From: Clostridium sp.
GTDB taxonomy: Bacteria > Bacillota > Clostridia > Lachnospirales > Lachnospiraceae
DNA: 26,115 nucleotides
Reading direction: 5' to 3'
NCBI GenBank assembly: GCA_016302185.1
Contig: JAEDOC010000013.1
Coordinates: forward strand, 1-26,115
Shown here piece by piece: positions 14,893 through 22,234 of this stretch. Positions within the stretch are counted from its first letter, which is position 1. The number at the start of each line of letters is the position of its first letter. Made by a program: the position numbers and the translations under genes. The notes beneath the pieces are model-generated. The model saw only the letters and a program-made list of their open reading frames with translations. It had not been told where the DNA came from and did no database searches.

Positions 14893-17766
14893 TTACCGGC
14901 TGCCGGGGGCAATTACCACGCCGGAGCTGCTCTGTCCGGTACCGGGCCGGTAGTTCCAGCCACTTCCCGGAGGCCTGTTATCCTCTACGCCGGGACCGTT
15001 GTTCTCGTCCCAGTCATTCCAGCTGTTCCAGTTGTTATTCCAACTGTTATTCCAGCTGTCGTCAGTTTCGTCCTCTTCGTCGTCCTCCTCATCGTCCTCC
15101 CAGGCATTCTCGTAAGAATCATCTTCGTTGCGGTAAGACGGCCAGGTACTTCCGGACTCCGGAAGATAGCCGGGGCCAAAGATATCACTGGCTCCTTCCG
15201 AGGGAATAATCACGATGGAAGAGCCGGTATGAACGGTACATTCTTTTGAAGGAATCGCATAGTAACTGTCATCGGTAACACTGTCGTCCGGAAGCAGCAT
15301 GACGGTTTTCTGCACCTGCTGATCTTCCGGGCAGGAGGAAGTGGGTAGTTCGCCGGAGACAGAGCATACCGTTGCACGTACATGATGATCACACGTTTCT
15401 GTCGGTACCGTACCGCGGGCAAAGTATTCGGTGTAGACGGCATCGCCTCTGGGATCCTCGCTGCAGACACCGGAGATAGCCAGCTTGCCGGATTTGCGGC
15501 AGATGGAAGCGGTTTCTACACTATCCGGAACGGGAAAGCCCGGATCAGAGAGTCCGTCATGAACCCGCGTCATAATCTCCCGCCAGATTCGTTTGGTATA
15601 GCTGGTTCCTCCGTTGACGGCCCCGCGGCTGTCCTTTAACGGCTGATTCTCATCACAGCCGCCCCAGATACCGGCGGTGTAGTAGGGAGTAAAGCCTACG
15701 AACCAGTTGTCTACGTTGCTGGTGGTAGTACCGGTTTTGCCGGCACAGCTCATGCCTGGGATGGCTGCCGCCGTACCTGTAGAATTCACTCCGGCTCCCG
15801 GACGGGAGTAGAGAGAATTGCTCTGCATGGTATCTTCCATGGCATCTGTCAGAAGGAACGCGGTAGAATCCTTCAGCGCCTGCCGGGTCTCGGGTACATT
15901 ATCAATCAGTACCTTGCCGTCACGATCCAGGATTTTGGTGAAAAAGATGGGCTTTGTGTATACGCCCTGATTGGCAATGGCGGCAAAAGAGCCAGTCAGT
16001 TCCAGATTGGTTACGCCATTGGTCAGACCGCCCAGGGCAGCTGCCAGATTCATGTCGGAGGAAACCAGAGTGCTGATTCCCAGCTTCTCCGCGTACTCAA
16101 TGCCCAGCTGTGGAGTGACTGTATCAGCCATGCAGCGGAGCGCAATGATATTCATCGAATAGATGATGCCTTCCCGAATGTTGTGATAGCCCTTATAGTC
16201 GCTGCCCCACCAGTTCCGGAAGGATTTGGTGCCGACCGTATAGGGGGCATCATAATAAACGGTTCCCAGTGTAGCGCCGCAGGTGTCCAGGGCCGGTGCA
16301 AAGGCGGAGACCACTTTAAAAGTAGAACCCGGCTGTCTGGTAACATCGGTGGCACGGTTTAAGGTACGGCTGGCTGTCTTTTCGCCGCGTCCTCCGCTGA
16401 TGGCCTTCACATAGCCGGTAGACTGCTCGATCAGAACGAAGGAAGCCTGCGGCTGAAGGACGATGGAAGAGGATTCACCGATGATGGTATCACCCTCTTT
16501 CAGTAAGTAAGCCTTATAATCATCGATGGCTGCCTGAATCTCCTCCTTGCTGTCAAAGAGACCTTCGAAGCTGTTGTTTCCCTTCACCGTCTTGATATAA
16601 GTTTCCATGGTTTTCTGGGAGTAATGCTTTGTCTCACCGTCAGCCTGGGTAATGGAGAGACGATATTCCACAGAATAACGTGCCGCATCATAATTCTCCG
16701 GATCGTTCATCTCCTCATCCACAATTGCCTGAATCTTTGGATCCTGCGGTGTATAGATCTGAAGACCGCCGCTGAAAAGAAGATTGTAGGCCTGGGTATC
16801 GGTATAACCGAATTTCTCCTTCAATGCCTCTGATACCTGGTCTATCAGCTCGTCCGTATAGTAGGAATATGGAGTGGTATTCTCCCGCACTGCCAGATCC
16901 ACGTTCTGGATCCGGGCATAGACATCATCTGCCAGCGCTTCCTGCTGTTCTTCTTTAGAGATATATCCCTGATTATACATTTCCTGGAGAATCACCTCCC
17001 GACGTTCGGCATTGGCCTCCGGTCCGGAGATGGGATTTAACTTGCTTGGATTTTTGGTAATTCCGGCGATGACCGCACATTCCGACAGTGTCAGATCGGA
17101 AACATCCTTATTAAAATACCGGAGTGCCGCAGCCTTGACTCCCAGGGTATTGCTGCCTAAGTTGATAGTATTCAAATAGTTGGTTAAAATAATTTTCCGG
17201 TCTACATTTTTCGTCAACTGCAGTGCCAGATACTGTTCCTGAATTTTTCGTTCCATCCGTGCGCCCCAGCTGGTCTCCATGCCTCCGTTAAAGACGGAGT
17301 TCTTGATCAGCTGCTGGGTCAGGGTACTGGCGCCGCCCTTATAGTTATTGGTCAGGACGCCCACAGCAGCCCTGGTGATGGAACGAAGATCAATACCGTT
17401 GTGCTGCCAGAAACGGGTATCCTCAATAGCTACAAAAGCATCGATCAGATCCTGGGGCAGCTCCTCGTAGGAAGCCTCGATTCGGTTGGAATTGCTTCCC
17501 ACCAGAGTATCCGTGATTTCACCGGCGCTGTTATAGATGGTGGAAAAATAGCCGCTGGGGGCAAAGCTGTCCGGATTGAAATCGGGCGCATTGTCCAGAA
17601 TTCCTTTAAACATGCCGATCCCGACACTGATTCCGGTAACAGTAATCAGCAGAACCAGCAGAAAAAAGGTCTTAAAAAAGAGAAGAAATATCTTGTTGAT
17701 GTATTTCTTCTTCCGGGAGCCGGCGGCCTTTATCTTTCGTTTTGTTTCATTTCTGCCATAATTCAT
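14893..17766 (-). CDS. Class A penicillin-binding protein (PBP1A-type)
   Basis: This bifunctional enzyme polymerises glycan strands and cross-links peptidoglycan outside the membrane. The 957-residue protein has a basic cytoplasmic start and a membrane anchor (about 26-50). Its GT51 transglycosylase domain has catalytic Glu115 in AIEDTRFWQHNGID, GGASTLTQQLIKN (144-156) and RKIQEQYLALQL (173-184). The transpeptidase domain has SxxK at 481-484 (STFK), SxN at 537-539 (SMN) and KTGT at 677-680. After the catalytic domain comes a Cys-containing region (C756, C768, C792, C801, C812, C843). An acidic run (about 889-902), a Trp/Asn-rich repeat (904-923) and a Gly/Pro tail end the protein. The start is set by GAGGAGGC before ATG 17766. 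It is convergent with spoVA and monocistronic. Whether it serves vegetative or cortex synthesis cannot be told; its promoter looks like sigma-A. Confidence 0.95.
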   Translation of the reverse strand: MNYGRNETKRKIKAAGSRKKKYINKIFLLFFKTFFLLVLLITVTGISVGIGMFKGILDNAPDFNPDSFAPSGYFSTIYNSAGEITDTLVGSNSNRIEASYEELPQDLIDAFVAIEDTRFWQHNGIDLRSITRAAVGVLTNNYKGGASTLTQQLIKNSVFNGGMETSWGARMERKIQEQYLALQLTKNVDRKIILTNYLNTINLGSNTLGVKAAALRYFNKDVSDLTLSECAVIAGITKNPSKLNPISGPEANAERREVILQEMYNQGYISKEEQQEALADDVYARIQNVDLAVRENTTPYSYYTDELIDQVSEALKEKFGYTDTQAYNLLFSGGLQIYTPQDPKIQAIVDEEMNDPENYDAARYSVEYRLSITQADGETKHYSQKTMETYIKTVKGNNSFEGLFDSKEEIQAAIDDYKAYLLKEGDTIIGESSSIVLQPQASFVLIEQSTGYVKAISGGRGEKTASRTLNRATDVTRQPGSTFKVVSAFAPALDTCGATLGTVYYDAPYTVGTKSFRNWWGSDYKGYHNIREGIIYSMNIIALRCMADTVTPQLGIEYAEKLGISTLVSSDMNLAAALGGLTNGVTNLELTGSFAAIANQGVYTKPIFFTKILDRDGKVLIDNVPETRQALKDSTAFLLTDAMEDTMQSNSLYSRPGAGVNSTGTAAAIPGMSCAGKTGTTTSNVDNWFVGFTPYYTAGIWGGCDENQPLKDSRGAVNGGTSYTKRIWREIMTRVHDGLSDPGFPVPDSVETASICRKSGKLAISGVCSEDPRGDAVYTEYFARGTVPTETCDHHVRATVCSVSGELPTSSCPEDQQVQKTVMLLPDDSVTDDSYYAIPSKECTVHTGSSIVIIPSEGASDIFGPGYLPESGSTWPSYRNEDDSYENAWEDDEEDDEEDETDDSWNNSWNNNWNSWNDWDENNGPGVEDNRPPGSGWNYRPGTGQSSSGVVIAPGSR

Positions 17767-17788
17767 AGGAAGCCTCCTCTAAACTACA

Positions 17789-17794
17789 ATTATA
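17789..17794 (-). promoter_or_regulatory. Extended -10 promoter of the PBP gene
   Basis: On the minus strand, TTTTGCTATAAT contains a TGn extended -10 with TATAAT (17789-17794). It lies about 22 bases upstream of the start codon. No good -35 is visible, consistent with an extended -10 promoter. It overlaps the outward region of the divergent yigZ promoter. Confidence 0.6.
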
Positions 17795-17822
17795 GCAAAA
17801 CTTTGTGGAGAAATAAATACTA

Positions 17823-17851
17823 TTGTCATGAAGTTTTTTTTACGATATGAT
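17823..17851 (+). promoter_or_regulatory. Sigma-A-type promoter of the YigZ-family gene
   Basis: TTGTCA (17823-17828) and TATGAT (17846-17851) are separated by exactly 17 bases. The transcript would start near 17858, giving a leader of about 43 bases. Confidence 0.75.
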
Positions 17852-17900
17852 AAAAGTGTTCCCGAATATCCGGGGGTTAATCTGGGGAAAGGAAGAACTT

Positions 17901-18551
17901 ATGAAGGAAAAATACAAGATTTTATATAAAGAAGGAATGGGAGAAATTGTAGAAAAGAAGTCCCGTTTTATTGCGGAGATCCGTCCGGTGGAGTCGGAGG
18001 AGGAGGCTGTCTCCTTTATTGCGGAAATGCGGAAAAAGTACTGGGATGCGCGACATCACTGTTCTGCCTATGTGATTGGGGAGAACAATGAAACAGCCCG
18101 CTGCAGCGATGACGGAGAGCCGGCACAGACCGCCGGGCGGCCCATGCTGGATGTGCTTCTGGGACGGGAAATCCATAATGTCTGCGCTGTGGTAACAAGG
18201 TATTTCGGAGGAACACTTCTTGGAACCGGCGGCCTGGTGAGGGCCTATTCCGGTGCGGTGCAGGAGGGCTTAAAAAATTGTGTGATACTGGAAAAATGCC
18301 TGGCCGATCAGCTGAAGATAGCTACGGATTACAGCGGTCTGGGAAAGGTGCAGTATCTTCTGGCAGAGGCGGGAATCGCCACCATGGACAGTGAATACGG
18401 GGAGAACGTGACCCTGACGGTTCTGGTGCCGGTGGAACAGACAGAGCAGATCGAGAAAAAGCTGATTGAAGGAACCAGCGGCCGGTGCAGAATCGAGCGG
18501 CTGGATCGCCTGTATTATGGCATGGAAGAAGGGGAGATTGTCCTCCTGTGA
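17901..18551 (+). CDS. YigZ-family protein (IMPACT/UPF0029 domain)
   Basis: This 216-residue cytoplasmic protein has the N-terminal UPF0029/IMPACT domain and a C-terminal DUF1949-like domain. The hallmark SDDGEPAQTAGRPML (about 69-83) and RYFGGTLLGTGGLVRAYS (100-117) are present. The family is related to eukaryotic IMPACT, which modulates the GCN2 stress kinase; the bacterial role is not well defined. ATG 17901 is chosen because GGGGAAAGGAAG lies just before it and the length fits. The longer frame from 17847 would start inside the promoter. Confidence 0.92.
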   Translation: MKEKYKILYKEGMGEIVEKKSRFIAEIRPVESEEEAVSFIAEMRKKYWDARHHCSAYVIGENNETARCSDDGEPAQTAGRPMLDVLLGREIHNVCAVVTRYFGGTLLGTGGLVRAYSGAVQEGLKNCVILEKCLADQLKIATDYSGLGKVQYLLAEAGIATMDSEYGENVTLTVLVPVEQTEQIEKKLIEGTSGRCRIERLDRLYYGMEEGEIVLL

Positions 18552-18602
18552 CGGGAATGAGGAAAGAACGCGAAAAAAATGCAGCAGGAATAGAAGTTTT
18601 TC

Positions 18603-18631
18603 TTGAACTCTTCCTTAATTAATGCTAGAAT
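18603..18631 (+). promoter_or_regulatory. Sigma-A-type promoter of typA
   Basis: TTGAAC (18603-18608) and TAGAAT (18626-18631) are 17 bases apart, with TGC just before the -10 (extended -10). The start would be near 18638. Confidence 0.7.
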
Positions 18632-18681
18632 AATTAGCTGTGAAAAAAATCCGCTGTTCAGGAAAGAGAGACTGAAAAACT

Positions 18682-20523
18682 ATGAAGATGAAACGTGAAG
18701 ATGTCAGAAACATCGCAATTATTGCCCACGTCGATCACGGCAAGACAACCCTGGTCGATCAGTTGTTAAGACAGAGCGGCGTTTTCCGCGCCAATCAGGA
18801 AGTGGTGGACCGTGTTATGGATTCCAACGATATTGAACGGGAGCGCGGTATCACAATTTTATCGAAGAATACAGCAGTAAATTATAGGGGTGTAAAGATT
18901 AATATTATTGATACTCCAGGTCATGCGGACTTCGGCGGCGAGGTGGAGCGTGTACTGAAGATGGTAAATGGCGTTATTCTGGTGGTAGATGCCTATGAAG
19001 GAGCGATGCCGCAGACCAAGTTTGTACTGCGCAAGGCTCTGGATCTGGATCTTCCGGTAATCGTATGTGTGAATAAGATTGATCGTCCGGAGGCAAGACC
19101 GGAAGAGGTTGTGGATGAGATTCTGGAGCTGTTTATGGATCTGGATGCATCGGATGAGCAGCTGGACTGCCCGTTTATCTATGCTTCCGCCAGAGCCGGA
19201 TTTGCGAAGAAGGAGCTTACCGATCCGGAAGTGGATATGACTCCGCTGTTTGAGACCATTCTGGAGTATATTCCGGCACCGGAAGGAGATCCGGAGAGTG
19301 AGACCCAGGTGCTGATCAGCACCATTGATTACAATGAGTATGTGGGAAGAATCGGTGTCGGCAAGGTGGACAACGGTTCCCTGAAGGTAAATCAGGAATG
19401 TGTTATTGTCAACCATCATGAGCCGGATAAGTTCCGCAAGGTTAAGATTGGAAAGCTCTATGAGTTTGAGGGCTTAAATAAAGTAGAGGTAGCGGAAGCA
19501 CAGATTGGCTCTATCGTTGCCATTTCCGGCATTTCAGATATTCATATCGGTGATACTATCTGTTCACCGGAGAACCCGGAGGCCATTCCGTTCCAGAAGA
19601 TTTCCGAGCCGACTATTGCCATGGATTTTATGGTAAATGACAGTCCGCTGGCCGGTCTGGAGGGCAAGTTTGTGACCTCCCGCCATATCCGGGAAAGACT
19701 GTTCCGCGAGCTGAATACCGATGTCAGCCTTCGTGTGGAGGAGACAGATTCTCCAGACTGTTTCAAGGTATCCGGACGCGGAGAGCTTCATCTGTCCGTT
19801 CTCATTGAAAATATGCGCCGGGAGGGCTATGAGTTCGCAGTCAGCAAGGCAGAGGTGCTTTACAAATATAATGAGAGAAATCAGAAGCTGGAGCCGATGG
19901 AGATCGCCTATGTGGATGTGCCGGATGAATTTACCGGTGCGGTGATCCAGAAGCTGACCAGCCGCAAGGGCGAGCTGCAGGGCATGAGTCCCATCGGCGG
20001 TGGCTATACCCGTCTGGAATTCTCCATTCCGTCCCGCGGCCTGATCGGCTACCGCGGTGAATTTATGACAGACACGAAAGGAAATGGTATCTTAAATACC
20101 AGCTTTGATGGATATGGTCCCTTTAAGGGTGAGCTGACCTACCGTAAGCAGGGCTCTCTGATTGCCTTCGAGGCGGGGGAATCCATTACCTACGGCCTGT
20201 TCAACGCGCAGGAGAGAGGTGTACTCTTTATTGGACCGGGAGTCAAGGTATATTCCGGTATGATCGTGGGACAGAGTGCGAAGCCGGAGGATATTGAGAT
20301 CAATGTATGCAAGACCAAGAAACTGACCAATACCCGTTCCTCCAGTGCAGACGAGGCATTGCGCTTAACTCCGCCGAAGGAGATGAGCTTAGAGCAGTGT
20401 CTGGACTTTATTGATTCTGACGAGCTTCTGGAGGTAACACCGACCAGTCTTCGTATCCGCAAGAAGATCCTGGATCCGACACTCCGCAAGAGAGCGATGA
20501 TCAGCAGAAAGAATCAGGGCTGA
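18682..20523 (+). CDS. typA: Translational GTPase TypA/BipA
   Basis: TypA/BipA is an EF-G-like ribosome-binding GTPase important for 50S assembly and growth at low temperature or under stress. The 613-residue protein has G1 AHVDHGKTT (15-23), the switch I segment DIERERGITI, G3 DTPGHADFGGEVERV and G4 NKIDRPEARPEEVVDE. The EF-G-like domains and the BipA-specific C-terminal part follow (GRGELHLSVLIENMRREGYE, GGGYTRLEFSIPSRGLIGYR, RKQGSLIAFEAGESITYGL, TNTRSSSADEA). Length is typical. ATG 18682 or 18688 (6 bases on) could start it; the binding site GGAAAGAGAG (18661-18670) is somewhat distant. It has its own promoter and terminator. Confidence 0.97.
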   Translation: MKMKREDVRNIAIIAHVDHGKTTLVDQLLRQSGVFRANQEVVDRVMDSNDIERERGITILSKNTAVNYRGVKINIIDTPGHADFGGEVERVLKMVNGVILVVDAYEGAMPQTKFVLRKALDLDLPVIVCVNKIDRPEARPEEVVDEILELFMDLDASDEQLDCPFIYASARAGFAKKELTDPEVDMTPLFETILEYIPAPEGDPESETQVLISTIDYNEYVGRIGVGKVDNGSLKVNQECVIVNHHEPDKFRKVKIGKLYEFEGLNKVEVAEAQIGSIVAISGISDIHIGDTICSPENPEAIPFQKISEPTIAMDFMVNDSPLAGLEGKFVTSRHIRERLFRELNTDVSLRVEETDSPDCFKVSGRGELHLSVLIENMRREGYEFAVSKAEVLYKYNERNQKLEPMEIAYVDVPDEFTGAVIQKLTSRKGELQGMSPIGGGYTRLEFSIPSRGLIGYRGEFMTDTKGNGILNTSFDGYGPFKGELTYRKQGSLIAFEAGESITYGLFNAQERGVLFIGPGVKVYSGMIVGQSAKPEDIEINVCKTKKLTNTRSSSADEALRLTPPKEMSLEQCLDFIDSDELLEVTPTSLRIRKKILDPTLRKRAMISRKNQG

Positions 20524-20560
20524 TCGGAATAAATGAATACTTCAGTCTGAGAATATTACC

Positions 20561-20600
20561 AGCTGCCTGAAACGGAAGATCTGTTTTGGGCAGCTTTTTT
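20561..20600 (+). terminator. Intrinsic terminator of typA
   Basis: AGCTGCC (20561-20567) pairs with GGCAGCT (20589-20595), with a further AAAC/GTTT pairing inside. Six Ts end the structure. The rest of the gap to 20748 shows T-rich sequence and no certain gene; I could not place a convincing promoter for the next gene in it. Confidence 0.8.
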
Positions 20601-20748
20601 CTGTCACTTTTTGCCGTATTTTTACGTTCGTTTTTTCTTCTAAATCCGGTTTCCCGGCATACATATTATATTAGCAATCGGCCTGGCCTGCTGTGCGGGA
20701 CTTTTGCAAAAAGAATAAATGAATGGAAAGAAAGAGGAGAGAAGTACT

Positions 20749-21378
20749 ATGTCAGAAAAAATGATTGAAAACAATAAGGTAAGTGTAATTGGAGAGGTGG
20801 TATCCTTATTTCAGTTCAGCCATGAGGTATTCGGGGAAGGCTTTTATGTGGTGAATTTAGCTGTTTGCCGTCTCAGCGATCAGGTGGATGTGATCCCGTT
20901 AATGGTTTCTGAGCGTCTGATGGATGTTTCCAGGGATTATCGCGGCTGCACGATGGAAGCGATTGGGCAGTTCCGTTCCTATAACCGGCATGAAGGGACG
21001 AAGAACCGGCTGGTTCTGTCCATCTTTGTGCGGGAAGTAAACTTTATGGAGGAATTTACTGATTATACAAAGACAAATCAGATCTTTCTGGATGGATTTA
21101 TCTGTAAGGAGCCCATCTATCGAAAGACGCCGCTGGGAAGAGAGATCGCCGATCTTCTTCTGGCGGTGAACCGTCCTTACGGGAAATCAGATTACATACC
21201 CTGTATCGCCTGGGGACGCAATGCCCGCTATGCATCCGGATTTGAGGTGGGCAGCCGGGTCTGCGTCTGGGGCCGTGTCCAGAGCAGGGAATACACGAAA
21301 AAACTAAGCGATACCGAATGTGAGAAGAGAGTGGCATACGAGGTTTCGGTCAGCAAACTGGAATGCATGGATCAGTAA
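20749..21378 (+). CDS. Tandem OB-fold single-strand DNA binding protein
   Basis: This 209-residue protein appears to consist of two SSB-type OB folds. The first covers about 8-102 (NKVSVIGEVVS to LSIFVREVNFM). The second covers about 110-206, starting NQIFLDGFICKEPIYRKTPLGREIADLLLAV and continuing YIPCIAWGRNARYASGFEVGSRVCVWGRVQSREY. The second half has the classic SSB pattern. The first is more diverged but keeps the same order (GEV start, ordered strands, IGQFRSYNRHEG). No acidic SSB-type C-terminal tail is seen, so this is probably not the main replicative SSB. ATG 20749 is preferred over 20719, since GAGGAG (20734-20739) lies 9 bases upstream. Confidence 0.82.
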   Translation: MSEKMIENNKVSVIGEVVSLFQFSHEVFGEGFYVVNLAVCRLSDQVDVIPLMVSERLMDVSRDYRGCTMEAIGQFRSYNRHEGTKNRLVLSIFVREVNFMEEFTDYTKTNQIFLDGFICKEPIYRKTPLGREIADLLLAVNRPYGKSDYIPCIAWGRNARYASGFEVGSRVCVWGRVQSREYTKKLSDTECEKRVAYEVSVSKLECMDQ

Positions 21379-21389
21379 GGGGGGAATAC

Positions 21390-21418
21390 TTGCAATATTT
21401 GTTAAAATGTGCTAGAAT
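21390..21418 (+). promoter_or_regulatory. Sigma-A-type promoter of the CobO-like gene
   Basis: TTGCAA (21390-21395) and TAGAAT (21413-21418) are 17 bases apart, with TGC before the -10. The 12-mer TGCTAGAATAAT is identical to that at the typA promoter. Confidence 0.7.
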
Positions 21419-21470
21419 AATGCGGTTTGGAAGTACAGAAACTGAATACCATGTGCAAGAGGTGCGTAGG

Positions 21471-21968
21471 ATGGAGAAAGGAATGGTTCAGGTTATCTAT
21501 GGCGGCGGAATCGGAAAGACAGCGATGGCATTAGGCAAGGCTGTAACCGAGGTAACTGCCGGCCGTAAGGTAATCATGATACAGTTTTTAAAAGGAATGC
21601 TCAGTGCGGAGACGGCAGAATGGTTAAAGCATCTGGAGCCGGATCTGAAGGTATTCCGGTTTGAAAAGCAGCATGATTTTTTCGAAAATCTCACGGAAGA
21701 ACAGAAGCAGGAAGAGCTGTTTAATATCCGAAACGGTGTAAACTTTGCCAGAAAGGTGCTGACGACCGGAGAATGTGATATGCTGATCCTGGATGAGTTT
21801 CTTGGTATTCTGGATCAGAAGATGATCGATGAAGAGGAATTTCAGAATCTTCTGTCCCTAAGGGAAGAGAATGTTGATCTGGTTCTGACCGGAAAGGTAT
21901 GTCCTCAGATGCTGGAAAAAGAAGCAGATTTGGTTACCAGAATTGAAAACGTAAAAGTTGACAAGTAA
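21471..21968 (+). CDS. CobO/CobA-like P-loop ATPase (putative corrinoid adenosyltransferase)
   Basis: This 165-residue protein resembles the CobA/CobO/BtuR family, which transfers the adenosyl group of ATP to cobalamin precursors. Visible are a P-loop, IYGGGIGKTAMALGKAV (9-25), the family IQFLKG (37-42), and a Walker B-like DMLILDEFLGIL (103-114). The usual P-loop GNGKGKTT reads GGGIGKTA here, and the normal C-terminal end is missing or changed. The protein could therefore be a diverged relative without adenosyltransferase activity. No other cobalamin genes are nearby. ATG 21471 is supported by GAGGTG (21459-21464); the frame stays open upstream to 21363 but only by overlap with the previous gene and promoter. 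Confidence 0.75.
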   Translation: MEKGMVQVIYGGGIGKTAMALGKAVTEVTAGRKVIMIQFLKGMLSAETAEWLKHLEPDLKVFRFEKQHDFFENLTEEQKQEELFNIRNGVNFARKVLTTGECDMLILDEFLGILDQKMIDEEEFQNLLSLREENVDLVLTGKVCPQMLEKEADLVTRIENVKVDK

Positions 21969-21986
21969 AGCAAGTAATGTTAATAT
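21958..21986 (+). promoter_or_regulatory. Sigma-A promoter of the lysine riboswitch/dapAB unit
   Basis: A perfect -35 TTGACA (21958-21963) and TAATAT (21981-21986) are 17 bases apart. The -35 overlaps the end of the CobO-like gene. Transcription would start near 21993, just before the riboswitch. Confidence 0.85.
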
Positions 21987-22001
21987 AGGAACAAATAAGG
22001 A

Positions 22002-22166
22002 AAGTAGAGGTTGCGTCAATCAACAGTAAGCGGGCGGATGCGGCAGAAGCAGGAGAAGCGTGCTGAAAGGGAACGACGCCGAAGAACTGCGTTTTCTGCA
22101 GAGGCAGTTTCTGGGCATATGGTGAAGAATCATATGACTGTCATCAGTTTGATGGAGAGCTACGAA
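22002..22166 (+). promoter_or_regulatory. Lysine riboswitch (L box)
   Basis: This stretch reads as the lysine aptamer. AGAGGTTGCG lies at its 5' end, followed by CAGTAAGCGG, then AAGGGAACGACGCCGAAG (22067-22084). TCTGGGCAT, ATATGACTGTCATCA and finally GGAGAGCTAC (22154-22163) complete the conserved elements. GTAG (22004-22007) and CTAC (22160-22163) close the P1 helix. It precedes dapA, the first committed step of lysine synthesis. Lysine binding should favour P1 and the downstream terminator. Without lysine, AGCTA (22158-22162) can pair with TAGCT (22183-22187) as an antiterminator. Confidence 0.93.
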
Positions 22167-22183
22167 GAATTTGTATATTTTAT

Positions 22184-22209
22184 AGCTGGCCGTCCTGTGC
22201 CAGCTTTTT
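22184..22209 (+). terminator. Riboswitch-controlled terminator before dapA
   Basis: AGCTGGC (22184-22190) and GCCAGCT (22199-22205) form a 7-bp stem over an 8-base loop. A run of Ts follows. It is the expression platform of the lysine riboswitch. Confidence 0.9.
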
Positions 22210-22234
22210 ACTTATCAGAAGGAGGAATAAGAAA

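Noticed and set aside
18859..19419. 186-codon minus-strand frame within typA
   Set aside because: Opposite-strand shadow of a highly conserved GTPase gene.
20641..20748. GGCATACATAT before the SSB-type gene, resembling a sigma-E or sigma-G -10
   Set aside because: No matching -35 at the right distance, so not called as a sporulation promoter.
20586..20768. 60-codon frame downstream of typA
   Set aside because: Begins in the terminator stem and overlaps the start of the SSB-type gene; no ribosome binding site.
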